Shown here piece after piece: positions 18,132 to 27,203 of a stretch of DNA of 64,000 nucleotides; within the stretch, counting starts at the first letter, position 1, and each line of letters starts with the position of its first letter. The DNA comes from DALYLB01 sp964468345 (lineage in GTDB: Bacteria; Acidobacteriota; Blastocatellia; RBC074), in assembly GCA_964468345.1 (NCBI GenBank), contig CAYXVZ010000032.1, positions 3,621 through 67,620 of the forward strand, read 5' to 3'. Under the pieces are notes generated by a model, which saw only the letters and a program-made list of their open reading frames with translations, was not told the DNA's origin and did not search any database. A program made the position numbers and the translations under genes.

Positions 18132-19469
18132 TTGTCGGATCATCTGAGTCAAAATCAAATCGAGGGCTATGGCCGTCGTGTACTCCCGCCCGCGGAATTG
18201 CTCGCTGTCAGCGATCATCTGGCGCTTTGCGATCTCTGCCGGCGGAACACCGAACGAGCGCTTCACGGCGATGCGGCCTTCTTTTCGCTGAAATCCGCTC
18301 TCTGGGGCGATGCGGCGGAACTGCCCGCGCACCTTCGCGAGGAGCAGATGGCTGATTATGTCGATGGCCGGCTTGCAGCGGAAGATGCCTTGATTGTCAC
18401 GGACCACATCCATGCCTGCGAATCCTGCGAGGGAATGGTCGAGGACCTGCGACAGTTTCGGGAGGCGGTTGCGCCGGGCCTGGATCGAAATTTCCAACCG
18501 GCCGCGGCGAAAATCGTCGAACAGCCTTCGCGAACGGGCTTCCGGGAATGGCTCTCAGGGCTGTGGCCCAATTCCATGCCACTCGCCTTTGCGTCGGGCT
18601 TCGCCCTGCTCTTGCTGGCGCTGGCCGGCTGGCTGATCGTGCAGCGATTGCGTTCCGGTGAAAAGCCGGATCAGATGACACGGGTTACCCCGACGCCGGC
18701 CGTCGTTTCGTCCCCGGAAGCGCCATCCCCACAAACGCCGGTTGCGCCGGAGGAATTTCTGGCCAGCCTGAAGGACGGCGACATCGAATACCGCCTCGAC
18801 CGCGCGGGCCGCCTGTCCGGCGCGGAGTCGCTGTCACCGAGAGCCCAGCAATTGATTCAGAGCGCTCTCTCGGGGCATCGCCTGGAAAAATCGCCCTCGC
18901 TGGCCGGCATCGCCGGTTCGCCCGACTCGGTCCTGCGAGCCGGGCCCGACGAAACCGATGCGCTGGCAGGCTTCGCGCTGCTGCGCCCCATCGGGAAAGT
19001 GACGCTGTCGGATCGCCCGAATTTTCAATGGTCCCCACTGGCCGGCGCAAGCATTTACATCGTGGAAATCTATGACGAGCAGTTCAATCTGGTGCTCGCC
19101 AGCCCGGCCCTGACAGCGACTTCGTGGATTCCTTCCGAAGCCTTGAAACGGGGCACGAATTACTCCTGGCAGGTCAAACTTCAAAAAGAAGGCCAGGAAT
19201 ATGTCTTCCCGCGTCCGCCCGCGCCACAGGCCAAATTCCGCGTCCTCGATCGAACGAAAGCCGATGAGATTCTGCAGACGCAGCGCAATCATCCGTCCGC
19301 GCACCTGCCGCTCGGTCTTCTCTATGCCGACGCCGGCCTGCTCGATGAAGCCGAACGCGAATTTCGCGCCCTGCTAAAAGCCAATCCCGATTCTTCCATC
19401 GCGCGCCGATTGCTCAGCCAGGCACAGGCGATGAAATCAAAAGGCAAAAGGCAAAAGGATCGCCTATGA
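18132..19469 (+). CDS. Membrane-anchored zinc-finger protein, anti-sigma-like, with C-terminal TPR
   Basis: Translation starts at TTG 18132 behind GAGGAAAA. Two zinc-binding H-x3-C-x2-C motifs are present (H29-C33-C36 and H92-C96-C99), the hallmark of ZAS-type anti-sigma domains, here duplicated. A single transmembrane helix (about residues 150-172, FALLLLALAGWLIV) separates them from an exported part. That part has an Fn3-like segment around ASIYIVEIYDEQFNLVLASP and one TPR-like hairpin near the end. The last residues (KSKGKRQKDRL) are encoded by the arm of an intergenic repeat. It probably binds and restrains the preceding sigma-like protein. Release by membrane proteolysis (RseP lies 3 kb away) is conjecture. 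Confidence 0.75.
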   Translation: MSDHLSQNQIEGYGRRVLPPAELLAVSDHLALCDLCRRNTERALHGDAAFFSLKSALWGDAAELPAHLREEQMADYVDGRLAAEDALIVTDHIHACESCEGMVEDLRQFREAVAPGLDRNFQPAAAKIVEQPSRTGFREWLSGLWPNSMPLAFASGFALLLLALAGWLIVQRLRSGEKPDQMTRVTPTPAVVSSPEAPSPQTPVAPEEFLASLKDGDIEYRLDRAGRLSGAESLSPRAQQLIQSALSGHRLEKSPSLAGIAGSPDSVLRAGPDETDALAGFALLRPIGKVTLSDRPNFQWSPLAGASIYIVEIYDEQFNLVLASPALTATSWIPSEALKRGTNYSWQVKLQKEGQEYVFPRPPAPQAKFRVLDRTKADEILQTQRNHPSAHLPLGLLYADAGLLDEAEREFRALLKANPDSSIARRLLSQAQAMKSKGKRQKDRL

Positions 19470-19534
19470 AGCCTATTTTGCGAGATGATGTTCGTACTTT
19501 TGCCTTTTGATATTTGCCTTTTGCCTTTTAATTT
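19433..19534. repeat. Inverted repeat, GGCAAAA-period family, copy 2
   Basis: The left arm (19433-19458) lies inside the 3' end of the anti-sigma-like gene. The right arm (19496-19534, CTTTTGCCTTTTGATATTTG onward) is complementary with small differences. It is the same family as 16829-16943. Confidence 0.9.
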
Positions 19535-19639
19535 CTCTTCCTTTCCCCGCCGGTAATATGCCCGCCCATTCAGCAACTTCTCTCTTCGAGTCAGGTTGGA
19601 GGTTGTAACGATTCAATAACAAATTGTTTCCATAAATCA

Positions 19640-19685
19640 GGATGCGGAGATTCGATTTTGGTACTCCGATCGAATCTCCGCATCC
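19640..19685. other. Strong hairpin upstream of methyltransferase gene
   Basis: Perfect 17-bp arms (GGATGCGGAGATTCGAT at 19640-19656 and its complement at 19669-19685) enclose a 12-base loop. No T-run follows, so it is not a standard terminator. It ends 31 bp before the methyltransferase start and could sit in its 5' leader. Confidence 0.7.
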
Positions 19686-19716
19686 CTGACTCCAATAACC
19701 ATGAGAGGGGAATTTT

Positions 19717-20526
19717 ATGAGTCAAGCAGGCACCGAGATGGATGGGTTGAAATCGAGAATGAAGGCGACCTGGATGTCGGGGGATTTCGATAAGATCGCA
19801 AAAGTCATTGAATCCGCCGCCGAAGAATTCATTGCGGATCTCGCGTTGATCCCGGGAGCCAATGTACTGGATGTCGCCTGCGGTTCCGGGAATCTCGCCC
19901 TGCCGGCCGCGCGCGCGGGCGCGATCGTCACCGGCGTAGACATTGCGCCGAACCTGCTGGAAACCGCCGCGCGCCGCGCGCGCGCCGAAGGATTGAAGAT
20001 TCAATTCAATGAAGGCGATGCCGAGCAACTGCCTTATGCGGACGCATCTTTCGACACGGTCGTGACCATGTTCGGCGCAATGTTTGCGCCGCGGCCGGAC
20101 GTCACAGCGCGCGAACTGCTGCGCGTGCTTCGCCCCGGAGGCCGTCTTGCGATGGCAAACTGGACGCCGGGGGGATTCATCGGCCAGATGTTCAAAACCA
20201 CGGCCTCTCATGTCCCGCCGCCGGCCATTCCTTCGCCGTTGCTGTGGGGCGATGAGCAAACAGTCCGCGAACGATTCTCGCAACGCGGCGAATTGCGATT
20301 CAAACGACGGACGGCGTCCTTCCGCCTTGCGATGTCGCCCGCGCAAACCGTCGATTATTTCCGCACCTGGTACGGCCCCACGCTGCGCGCCTTTGCCGCG
20401 CTCGATGAACGGGGACAGATCGCGCTGCATCAGGATTTAACCCGCCTATGGTCGGAGCATAACCAGGCGGCGGATGGCACGACGCACGTCGAATCGGAAT
20501 ATCTGGAAGTCGTTTTGCTCGGGTAA
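19717..20526 (+). CDS. Class I SAM-dependent methyltransferase (UbiE/Methyltransf_11-like)
   Basis: The 269-residue cytoplasmic protein starts at ATG 19717 with a GAGAGGGG Shine-Dalgarno sequence. Motif I is NVLDVACGSGNLALPAAR (about 48-65), followed by the acidic loop VTGVDIAP and the post-II segment SFDTVVTMFGAMFAP, then VLRPGGRLAMANWTP. This is the standard SAM-binding fold. The substrate cannot be read from the sequence. The next gene, an MddA-like S-methyltransferase, begins 10 bp downstream, so the two form an operon and may act on related sulfur or small-molecule substrates. Confidence 0.88.
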   Translation: MSQAGTEMDGLKSRMKATWMSGDFDKIAKVIESAAEEFIADLALIPGANVLDVACGSGNLALPAARAGAIVTGVDIAPNLLETAARRARAEGLKIQFNEGDAEQLPYADASFDTVVTMFGAMFAPRPDVTARELLRVLRPGGRLAMANWTPGGFIGQMFKTTASHVPPPAIPSPLLWGDEQTVRERFSQRGELRFKRRTASFRLAMSPAQTVDYFRTWYGPTLRAFAALDERGQIALHQDLTRLWSEHNQAADGTTHVESEYLEVVLLG

Positions 20527-20536
20527 AGGAGAACTT

Positions 20537-21310
20537 ATGATCAAACGCATTGTGTTTTTTACGTACGGCGTTCTTTGTTACCTGGTGTTTTTCGCGACGT
20601 TCTTATACGCCATCGGCTTTATCGGAAATCTGTTCGTTCCGGTCACAATGGATTCCGGTCGCGAAGCGCCCTTCGCGCAGGCCCTGTTGGGCAATCTCGC
20701 GCTGCTCGGCGCGTTCGCGCTGCAGCACAGCCTGATGGCGCGGCAATGGTTCAAACGAGCCTGGACGCGAATCGTCCCGGAACCGCTGGAACGCAGCACC
20801 TATGTGCTGGCTTCGAGCGCCGCGCTCCTGTTGCTTTTCTGGAAATGGCAACCGATGGGAGGAACCGTCTGGCATACTGAACACCCGGTTGCCGAGGCCG
20901 TCATTTATGGTTTCTATGCCCTCGGATGGGTCATCGTCCTGCTCTGCACCTTCCTGATCGATCATTTCGATCTGTTCGGCTTGCGGCAGGTCACGCTGTA
21001 TTTGCTGGGACGCGATTACACGCCGCTGAAATTCCGGACGCCCGCGCTGTACCGGCTCGTTCGTCATCCGCTCTATCTCGGCTGGCTGCTCGTCTTCTGG
21101 TCGACGCCGAGCATGACAATCGCGCATCTGCTTTTTGCGCTGGCGACAACGGGTTACATTCTCATTGCCATTCAATTCGAAGAAAAAGACCTGATTCAAA
21201 TTCACGGCAATGAATACCGGCAATACCGGCAGCGCGTGCCGATGATTCTGCCCTGGCGGGTCGGAAAGAATTCGAAGGCAGTCAAATCCCAGGTGGCAGC
21301 AAAGGTGTAA
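20537..21310 (+). CDS. mddA: MddA-like methanethiol S-methyltransferase (isoprenylcysteine methyltransferase/NnrU fold)
   Basis: The start is placed at ATG 20537, preceded by AAAGGAGAAC, giving 257 residues. A longer frame from 20474 would overlap the upstream gene. The protein is a five- to six-helix membrane methyltransferase. The features that recall MddA are the opening FFATFLYAIGFIGNLFVP, ALQHSLMARQWFKR, then LIDHFDLFGLRQV, and the C-terminal SAM-binding region YRLVRHPLYLGWLLVFW with FEEKDL. MddA enzymes methylate methanethiol to dimethyl sulfide. Residue-level conservation is strong by memory, but no alignment was run. It is probably expressed with the preceding methyltransferase. Confidence 0.8.
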   Translation: MIKRIVFFTYGVLCYLVFFATFLYAIGFIGNLFVPVTMDSGREAPFAQALLGNLALLGAFALQHSLMARQWFKRAWTRIVPEPLERSTYVLASSAALLLLFWKWQPMGGTVWHTEHPVAEAVIYGFYALGWVIVLLCTFLIDHFDLFGLRQVTLYLLGRDYTPLKFRTPALYRLVRHPLYLGWLLVFWSTPSMTIAHLLFALATTGYILIAIQFEEKDLIQIHGNEYRQYRQRVPMILPWRVGKNSKAVKSQVAAKV

Positions 21311-21319
21311 TTCAGAGTG

Positions 21320-21377
21320 GTCCCATAAGTCCTATAGGTCCTATAGGTCCTATAGGACTTATGGGTCGCATAGGTCT
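21320..21377. repeat. TCCTATAGG 9-bp tandem/inverted repeat, copy 1
   Basis: Three consecutive TCCTATAGG units are framed by CCCATAAG on the left and CTTATGGG on the right, giving an overall palindrome at about 21322-21365. It lies between two convergent genes (mddA and the CHAT gene) and may act as a bidirectional transcription barrier. A related element lies at 41939-41987. Confidence 0.85.
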
Positions 21378-21412
21378 GGGACGAAAGCTATTCGCGACTG
21401 GCAAGACTGTCT

Positions 21413-24400
21413 TTAATTCCCATCGCCGATCAGAACAAAGCCGGCCCAATAGAACGGATGACTCCTGCCCGGCTGTTTCATCAAATACAGCGCCGCCTGT
21501 CGCAGGACCTCCGCTTTCCCGAGGGAAGCGCCCTTCCCTTTCGCCCGCAAGAGGCGATGAAAATCCAGCATCAGGGCGCTGGTCGCGGCGGAATCCACTT
21601 TCCATTGGCTGACCACCGTCGAAGGAACGCCCGCCACGAACAAGGCCCAGGTTAAACCGATCATCCCCTCGCCCGCGCCGAAACGGCCTCGCGCCGTATC
21701 GCAGGCGGAGAGCACCGCCAGATCGGCTTTCAATGTGAGATTCATGATTTCCCAGGCTTCGAGCATGCCGTCTTCGTCGCTGCCCGCGCCTTTCGCCAGG
21801 GCCAGCGAAGAGTACATCGGCGAAGCATTATTCAAGGTTCCATGCGTGGCGAAATGCAGGATGCCGGCGGTTCCCGCCTCCGCCTTGATGCGATCCTCGC
21901 TGGCCTGCGAACCGACATAAACGCGGGCCGCGGGATAAAGTTTCGTGAGGCCCCGGACTTCCTTCTCCGCTTCAGGCAGGGCGGAATGCAAATCATTACG
22001 CAATGAACTGTCTGAGCGACTGATTGTTTCGCTTCCCAGTTGCGGATTGCCGAGCGCGAGAAGCGTAGGGGCTGCTTTTTCGCTGGATGGTTGGCGGCGA
22101 GACTGGACTTCGCGATACACCGTCAGCGACGGCGCGTAGGTGATCGCGGCCTGCTCGATCAAATAGCGATCGTCCGCAATCAGCAAGGCTTGAAAGGGCA
22201 GATCCCATAACTCTCCGTCCGGAACAATGATCAGATTGGATTTGCCGCGAAGCTGCGCCTCGGCCGGTTTGAACAGCAACGATGCGAGCCGGTTCGACGA
22301 GGCGCGAAATCCCAGATCGCGATGCGCCAGTTGTTGCCGGAAAGTTTCGATCTCTTTCGTCAGTTCGCTGCGTTCGAGATTCACGGCATAACTCTGCACA
22401 TGCGCATCGCTTTTCCCGGCTGCTTTTGTGACGACGAGCAGCCAGGTCTTGTCTTCAGTCACCAGAAATTCCAGCAGCGCATCCGCCGCGCCGGGAACCA
22501 GCGCGGCAAGTTGATCGGCTTTCAACGGTTCGGCGTCGCCACGCTGGACGCGCAATTCCGGATGCGCGATATACAGGCCCTTTCGAAAATCCTCGAACGC
22601 CAGCCGCGCCTTTTGCTGCCCCGACTCGATCTCGGCCAACCGCGCCCGGGAAGTCGCCGCGCGTCTGCGCTCGCGGGCGAGCTGCAGATTCGACGAGACG
22701 AGTTGCGTGTATAAAGCGCGTTCCCGCTCGCGTTCCGCGGGCGTCATGGCCTTGTCCAGATTGATGCGACCCGATTGAAGCACATCCAGCAGCACGCGGG
22801 CTTTTGCACGCTCCGCATAAATCAGAGCCTCGGCCGGCCGTTTTTCCGTAATCAGAAGATCGGCCATGGCAAGAAACGGCGAAACCCGGGTTTCAAAAAA
22901 CCGCTGCTGATCCTGTTCCAGGCCGGCCACCTGAAAACGCATCGCCTCGACAATGGCGATCGCTTCTTCAAACGACCGATACGCTTCTTCTGTTTTCTTC
23001 AAATCGCGAAGCGCCAGCGCGGCATTGATGCTGGCGGCCATCTGAAATTCGGGCACGCCCATTTCTTTGCCCAACACCGCCGCCCGCCGGGCCAGTTCGA
23101 GCGCCTCGGCCGGTCGTCCCTGTTTTCGGGCCACGACGCCCAGGTTGACCAGCCCGCTCGCAATTCCATCGCGGTCCCCGATCGACTCGAAATTCTCCAG
23201 CCCCTTTCGGATATATTCCTCCGCCAGGGGAAGATTACCCTGCTGCTCATGAACGCTGCCGATCGACAAGAAGGCATTGGCCATTCTTCCTCTCGCCTTC
23301 ATTTCCCGGCTCTTCGCCAGATTCCGCTCGTAATATTCCAGGGCTTTCGAATAATCGCCCTGCCTGAGATAAACGATCCCCATGTTGTTCAGCATCTGCG
23401 CGATGCCCACGGTATCTTCGATTTTTGTGCTGATCTCCAGGCTCTTTTCATAGTGGGCGAGCGCCTGCGCATAATCGCCCTGCTTTCGATACAACGCACC
23501 GATGTTGCCGAGCGTGATGGCAATGCCCAGTTGGTCCGAAATCGTTTCGCTGATGGCCAGGCTTTTGCGGTAATTTTCAAGCGCAGCCGTATAGTTGCCC
23601 TGCTTGATATCCACGACGCCGAGATTGCCTAATCCCATGGCAACCCCCTGTTTGTTATTCAGGGATTCGAAAATCGTCAGCCCCTTTTGGTAATACTCCC
23701 GCGCCAGACCATACTCGCCCTGCTCCCGGTAGACATTGCCGATATTGTTCAAGACGGATGCCGCGTCCTGCTTTTGGCCCGCGCGTTCACAGATCTCCAG
23801 GCTTTTTCGAAGAAAGTTGATCGCTTCCGCATACTCTCCCATCTGCCAGTTTATATAGCCCATGCCGAGGAACGCGCGGCCGACTCCTCTCGTGTCGCCA
23901 AGCCCCTCCGCGATCTTTTGGAGCAAACGATTGGCCTTGAGGCCGTCGGGGAAGCTGCCGCGTCCCGCCAATCGCGCCCCTTCTTCTCCCAGCGCAACCG
24001 CCAACTTAGTCGTGACGAGTTCTTTTTCTTCGGCAAGCAATTGTTCGCGGGCGGCGTCTGATTCGGATTTGATCAGTGCTATCGCCAAATCCTCCACGGC
24101 ATCCGTGTCGCGAGCGACCTTCCAGGTTCCATCTTCCAAAACATAGGAAAGATTTCGAATTTTCTGTTGCTCGCGTTTTTCCTCCTTGCCGGTTTTCAGC
24201 AGGATCGCGTTGAACCCGACCCGCAGGCTGGCCGTTCCATCCGCCAGTTTGAAGCGTGAGATTGCCGGCACGATCGAACCGTATTCCTCCTGCTGGAACT
24301 GTTTCTGAAATTGCTGCCGGATTTTCTCGCGGTCGGGCGCCTTTTGACTCCAGAGCGACATCAAGCCATCGACATCCCTGGCGGCAATCCGGGAAAGATA

Positions 24401-24532
24401 TTTGTCGAGTTCGATGCGAAGAACCGGCTCAACCGGCGTTGAATTCGTGGAGGACTGCGCCGCCGCGCAGAGTGAGAACAAAAGCAGGCTGACCGTTAGA
24501 AAACAAATGTGTTTGCAGAGCGAACGTGGCAT
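21413..24532 (-). CDS. Exported TPR-CHAT caspase-like protease
   Basis: This 1039-residue protein has a signal peptide (residues 1-26, SLLLFSLCAAAQS). A DUF4440-like or SnoaL-like cone domain follows (about 35-140, IAARDVDGLMSLWSQ). About nine tetratricopeptide repeats (about 200-530) repeat the pattern A-x-x-LNNIGNVYREQGEYGLA. The C-terminal CHAT protease domain (about 730-1039) has both catalytic residues: H897 in LHFATHG and C944 in LSACDTARG. CHAT domains are separase/caspase-like cysteine peptidases, with TPRs serving as sensor or partner-binding platforms. The gene is divergent from the FecR/DUF6600 gene. It is a paralogue of the cytoplasmic-looking TPR-CHAT gene at 57725-60625, which sits beside a sigma factor. 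Confidence 0.92.
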   Translation of the reverse strand: MPRSLCKHICFLTVSLLLFSLCAAAQSSTNSTPVEPVLRIELDKYLSRIAARDVDGLMSLWSQKAPDREKIRQQFQKQFQQEEYGSIVPAISRFKLADGTASLRVGFNAILLKTGKEEKREQQKIRNLSYVLEDGTWKVARDTDAVEDLAIALIKSESDAAREQLLAEEKELVTTKLAVALGEEGARLAGRGSFPDGLKANRLLQKIAEGLGDTRGVGRAFLGMGYINWQMGEYAEAINFLRKSLEICERAGQKQDAASVLNNIGNVYREQGEYGLAREYYQKGLTIFESLNNKQGVAMGLGNLGVVDIKQGNYTAALENYRKSLAISETISDQLGIAITLGNIGALYRKQGDYAQALAHYEKSLEISTKIEDTVGIAQMLNNMGIVYLRQGDYSKALEYYERNLAKSREMKARGRMANAFLSIGSVHEQQGNLPLAEEYIRKGLENFESIGDRDGIASGLVNLGVVARKQGRPAEALELARRAAVLGKEMGVPEFQMAASINAALALRDLKKTEEAYRSFEEAIAIVEAMRFQVAGLEQDQQRFFETRVSPFLAMADLLITEKRPAEALIYAERAKARVLLDVLQSGRINLDKAMTPAERERERALYTQLVSSNLQLARERRRAATSRARLAEIESGQQKARLAFEDFRKGLYIAHPELRVQRGDAEPLKADQLAALVPGAADALLEFLVTEDKTWLLVVTKAAGKSDAHVQSYAVNLERSELTKEIETFRQQLAHRDLGFRASSNRLASLLFKPAEAQLRGKSNLIIVPDGELWDLPFQALLIADDRYLIEQAAITYAPSLTVYREVQSRRQPSSEKAAPTLLALGNPQLGSETISRSDSSLRNDLHSALPEAEKEVRGLTKLYPAARVYVGSQASEDRIKAEAGTAGILHFATHGTLNNASPMYSSLALAKGAGSDEDGMLEAWEIMNLTLKADLAVLSACDTARGRFGAGEGMIGLTWALFVAGVPSTVVSQWKVDSAATSALMLDFHRLLRAKGKGASLGKAEVLRQAALYLMKQPGRSHPFYWAGFVLIGDGN

Positions 24533-24896
24533 AGGGCAAGGCTCAAAAAGGTATTCTCAATGCTGGAAGTGATCCCCCGCAAATTTCACCCAACCGCGAA
24601 AAACGAATGACGGGATTATACCATCTCGCGCAAGCGCAGCTTGCCTGCATGCGATTTGGTGTACCCGGGTCTAAGTCGAAAACGTTAGTAACTCAATCAA
24701 GAACGAAGAACGAAGCTAGAAAGTTGATGGCCAATTGGCGCAGGCAAACAGGATGCGGAAGAGATTCCAAGGCCAAAGAATTCTTTTATGCCCGGGGCCA
24801 GAGCGGTATATGATTTGCGGGCCGAACCGGCAGGAAAAAAGAATTCCCTGATGAGATGTTGACCCGAAAGCATCTCGAAACTGCGCGGAGGACATC
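24533..24896. other. Divergent promoter region between CHAT and FecR genes
   Basis: No gene is supported in this 364-base stretch. It must carry promoters for both flanking divergent genes. No clear -35/-10 pair was identified. AAGAATTCTTTT and AAAAGAATTC occur about 60 bp apart (near 24777 and 24837). Confidence 0.45.
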
Positions 24897-26987
24897 ATGA
24901 AGCTCTTTACCATCTCTCCTGAAAGTCGATTCCGACAAATACAGCGACCGGGATTGATTTTGCTTTCCCTGCTGGGGCTTTGCCTGAGCGCCCTGGCCCA
25001 GGATCGCCCCTTGCGCGTGGCGCGCGTCAGCCTGATCGAGGGAGAAATCAATTATCAGCGGGCCAACGACGCCAAAACCGACTGGTTCGATGCGACGTTG
25101 AATCTGCCGCTGGATGAAAACGATCAACTGTATAGCGGGCCGAACGGCCGGGCCGAGATTCAGCTATCCGGCCGAAACATCGTTCGCATCAGCCGCGACA
25201 CCAATCTGCGATTCACGCAATTCACCAACAGCCTCGTGCAGCTTGCCCTGCCCGTCGGCACGGCGACCTTCCGGATTCACAGCCTGGACAAAAGACAGTT
25301 CGATGTGGTCGATGCCAACGATCCCACGCCGAACGATCCGGTCTATTTCGAGGTCGATACGCCGACCGTCGCCGTGACCTTCGTTCGCGAAGGCGAATAT
25401 CGCATCAACGTTCGCGATGACGGCTCGACCGAAGTCATCGTTCGCCAGGGGCAGGCTGAAGTCTATAACCAGGAACTGGGAACGATCGTCGTCAAAAAGG
25501 GCCGGCGCGCCATCATCGAGGGCCAGGATTTTTATCAACTGGCGAAGCTCGAAGACAAAGACAACTGGGATCGATGGAACGATCGCCGCGATGATGAACT
25601 GGTTTCCCGCATCTCGGATTCCAATCGCGGCGCGCGCTATGTGCCGTCCTCGATCGCGGGCGTCTATGATCTGGACTATTACGGCGATTGGATCGAAACG
25701 CCGGAATACGGCTGGGTCTGGTCGCCGCGCGGCGTCGCCGGCGGCTGGGCGCCTTATCGCGCGGGCTATTGGCGCTGGCATCCCGGCTATGGCTGGACGT
25801 GGATCTCGAACGAGCCCTGGGGATGGGTTCCCTATCATTACGGCCGCTGGGCCTATTGGCGCAGCCGCTGGTGCTGGACGCCCTATGTAAATGTGGGTTT
25901 CGGGTATGACTGGGGCTGGCGCCCGCATCTGGTCACGTTTTTTGGCTGGGGGCGCGGCGGATATCGCGCCGGAGTCCGCGATGGATATCGGGATGGCTAT
26001 CGGGACGGCGTTCGCGATGCGCGCTGGGATTATGTCGGCTGGTGCCCGATGGGTCCGCGCGATCGGCATCACGACGGCAGAGCGCTGGCCGGCCGCAGCG
26101 TCAATTCGCTGGATAATTACAACGCGCCCGGCGGCGTGAGCACGATGGACGGCCGTCGTTTCGATAACGGCCGCGCCGTCGTCACGCAGGAAGAACTGCG
26201 CGCCCCGGCGCCGCGCCGAACCGGCGCGAAAGAAGAAGTCTTTCCGAGCGTGGTACGCAATGACGAGCTGAAACCGACGCAGGCCATGCCGACGCGGAAT
26301 CCGCTGGCGGAGCGCGGCGAAGTTGCGCGCCGTCTGGAAACGCCGGTGGTGGCGCGTCGTCCGATCGATCCTTCGCGTTCGCTCGACAATACCGCGCGAC
26401 CGGCAAGAAACGGTGAAGTAACGCCCGGCGCAGCGCCGGCCCGCAATTCCGCGGCGCCGGCCGATTCCGCGCCGACCCGGATCAGCAACGGCGAAGTCGT
26501 TCGGCCCGAGCGGCCCGCCCGCGCGCCGGAATATCGGCCCGTCGAGCGAACCAATGCGCCGATCTGGCGCGCGCCGGAAAGCAACGCGGACCGGTCGCGG
26601 CCTTCTCGCGAAGTGAGCGATTCGCCCGCGCCCGTTCGCATCGAACGCAGAGAGCCGGATGCATCGATGCCTTCGCGGGAATCGGCTCCGCCGACGCGGA
26701 CAGAGCCGCGCCGCGAAGAAGCGCCGCGACGCTATGATCCGCCGCCGCCGCGCCGCGTCGATCCGCCGCGGGAATCGACGCCCTCGCGCGATTCGATGCC
26801 TTCGCGAAGCAACGACCGGCCCGCCTCGCCGCCGCCGCAACGCGAGTCGCCGCCTCCGCCGCCGCGCGAAAGCGCTCCGGCTCGCGAGTCCGCCCCGCAA
26901 CGCGCTCCGGAGCGACCGTCCTCGCCCGCGCCTTCGCGCGAAAGCATGCCGGAACGATCGCGGCCCGGACGGCCGGATTCGAATTGA
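24897..26987 (+). CDS. FecR-domain protein with DUF6600 region and proline/arginine-rich tail
   Basis: The 696-residue exported protein starts at ATG 24897 with a GCGGAGG ribosome-binding site. A signal peptide ends near ALAQ (residue 37). Residues about 45-190 form a FecR-like beta-helix domain (VARVSLIEGEINYQR, then VYFEVDTPTVAVTFVREGEY). Residues about 245-390 are the aromatic DUF6600 segment, with repeated W/Y units such as GWVWSPRGVAGGWAPYRAGY and EPWGWVPYHYGRW. A tyrosine/arginine/glycine repeat (RDGYRDGYRDGVRD) follows. The last 250 residues are disordered, rich in Pro, Arg, Ser and Glu. Function is unknown; such proteins are common in Acidobacteriota envelopes. A terminator follows. 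Confidence 0.85.
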   Translation: MKLFTISPESRFRQIQRPGLILLSLLGLCLSALAQDRPLRVARVSLIEGEINYQRANDAKTDWFDATLNLPLDENDQLYSGPNGRAEIQLSGRNIVRISRDTNLRFTQFTNSLVQLALPVGTATFRIHSLDKRQFDVVDANDPTPNDPVYFEVDTPTVAVTFVREGEYRINVRDDGSTEVIVRQGQAEVYNQELGTIVVKKGRRAIIEGQDFYQLAKLEDKDNWDRWNDRRDDELVSRISDSNRGARYVPSSIAGVYDLDYYGDWIETPEYGWVWSPRGVAGGWAPYRAGYWRWHPGYGWTWISNEPWGWVPYHYGRWAYWRSRWCWTPYVNVGFGYDWGWRPHLVTFFGWGRGGYRAGVRDGYRDGYRDGVRDARWDYVGWCPMGPRDRHHDGRALAGRSVNSLDNYNAPGGVSTMDGRRFDNGRAVVTQEELRAPAPRRTGAKEEVFPSVVRNDELKPTQAMPTRNPLAERGEVARRLETPVVARRPIDPSRSLDNTARPARNGEVTPGAAPARNSAAPADSAPTRISNGEVVRPERPARAPEYRPVERTNAPIWRAPESNADRSRPSREVSDSPAPVRIERREPDASMPSRESAPPTRTEPRREEAPRRYDPPPPRRVDPPRESTPSRDSMPSRSNDRPASPPPQRESPPPPPRESAPARESAPQRAPERPSSPAPSRESMPERSRPGRPDSN

Positions 26988-27020
26988 GTTCCTTCAAGTG
27001 GAGCAAGCATCCTGTCTAGG

Positions 27021-27051
27021 GGGCCGGTCCAAAAGACCGGCCCATTTTTTT
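27021..27051 (+). terminator. Rho-independent terminator after the FecR/DUF6600 gene
   Basis: The stem GGGCCGGTC/GACCGGCCC has loop CAAAA and is followed by a seven-T run after one A. It lies about 35 bp after the stop codon and is oriented for + strand transcription. Confidence 0.93.
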
Positions 27052-27203
27052 GTCGAGGCCAGAGCAGAACTGTTGCTGGCGTGATCGCGGTCCTGCATTT
27101 CATTGCGCTGGATGCCTGCCGGCTCCTGATGCGCCGCGCCTTGAACGTCGGTCAAGTGTCGCGGCTCCGCCAGGAATGAATCTTTGTTTCAGCGCATATA
27201 TCT

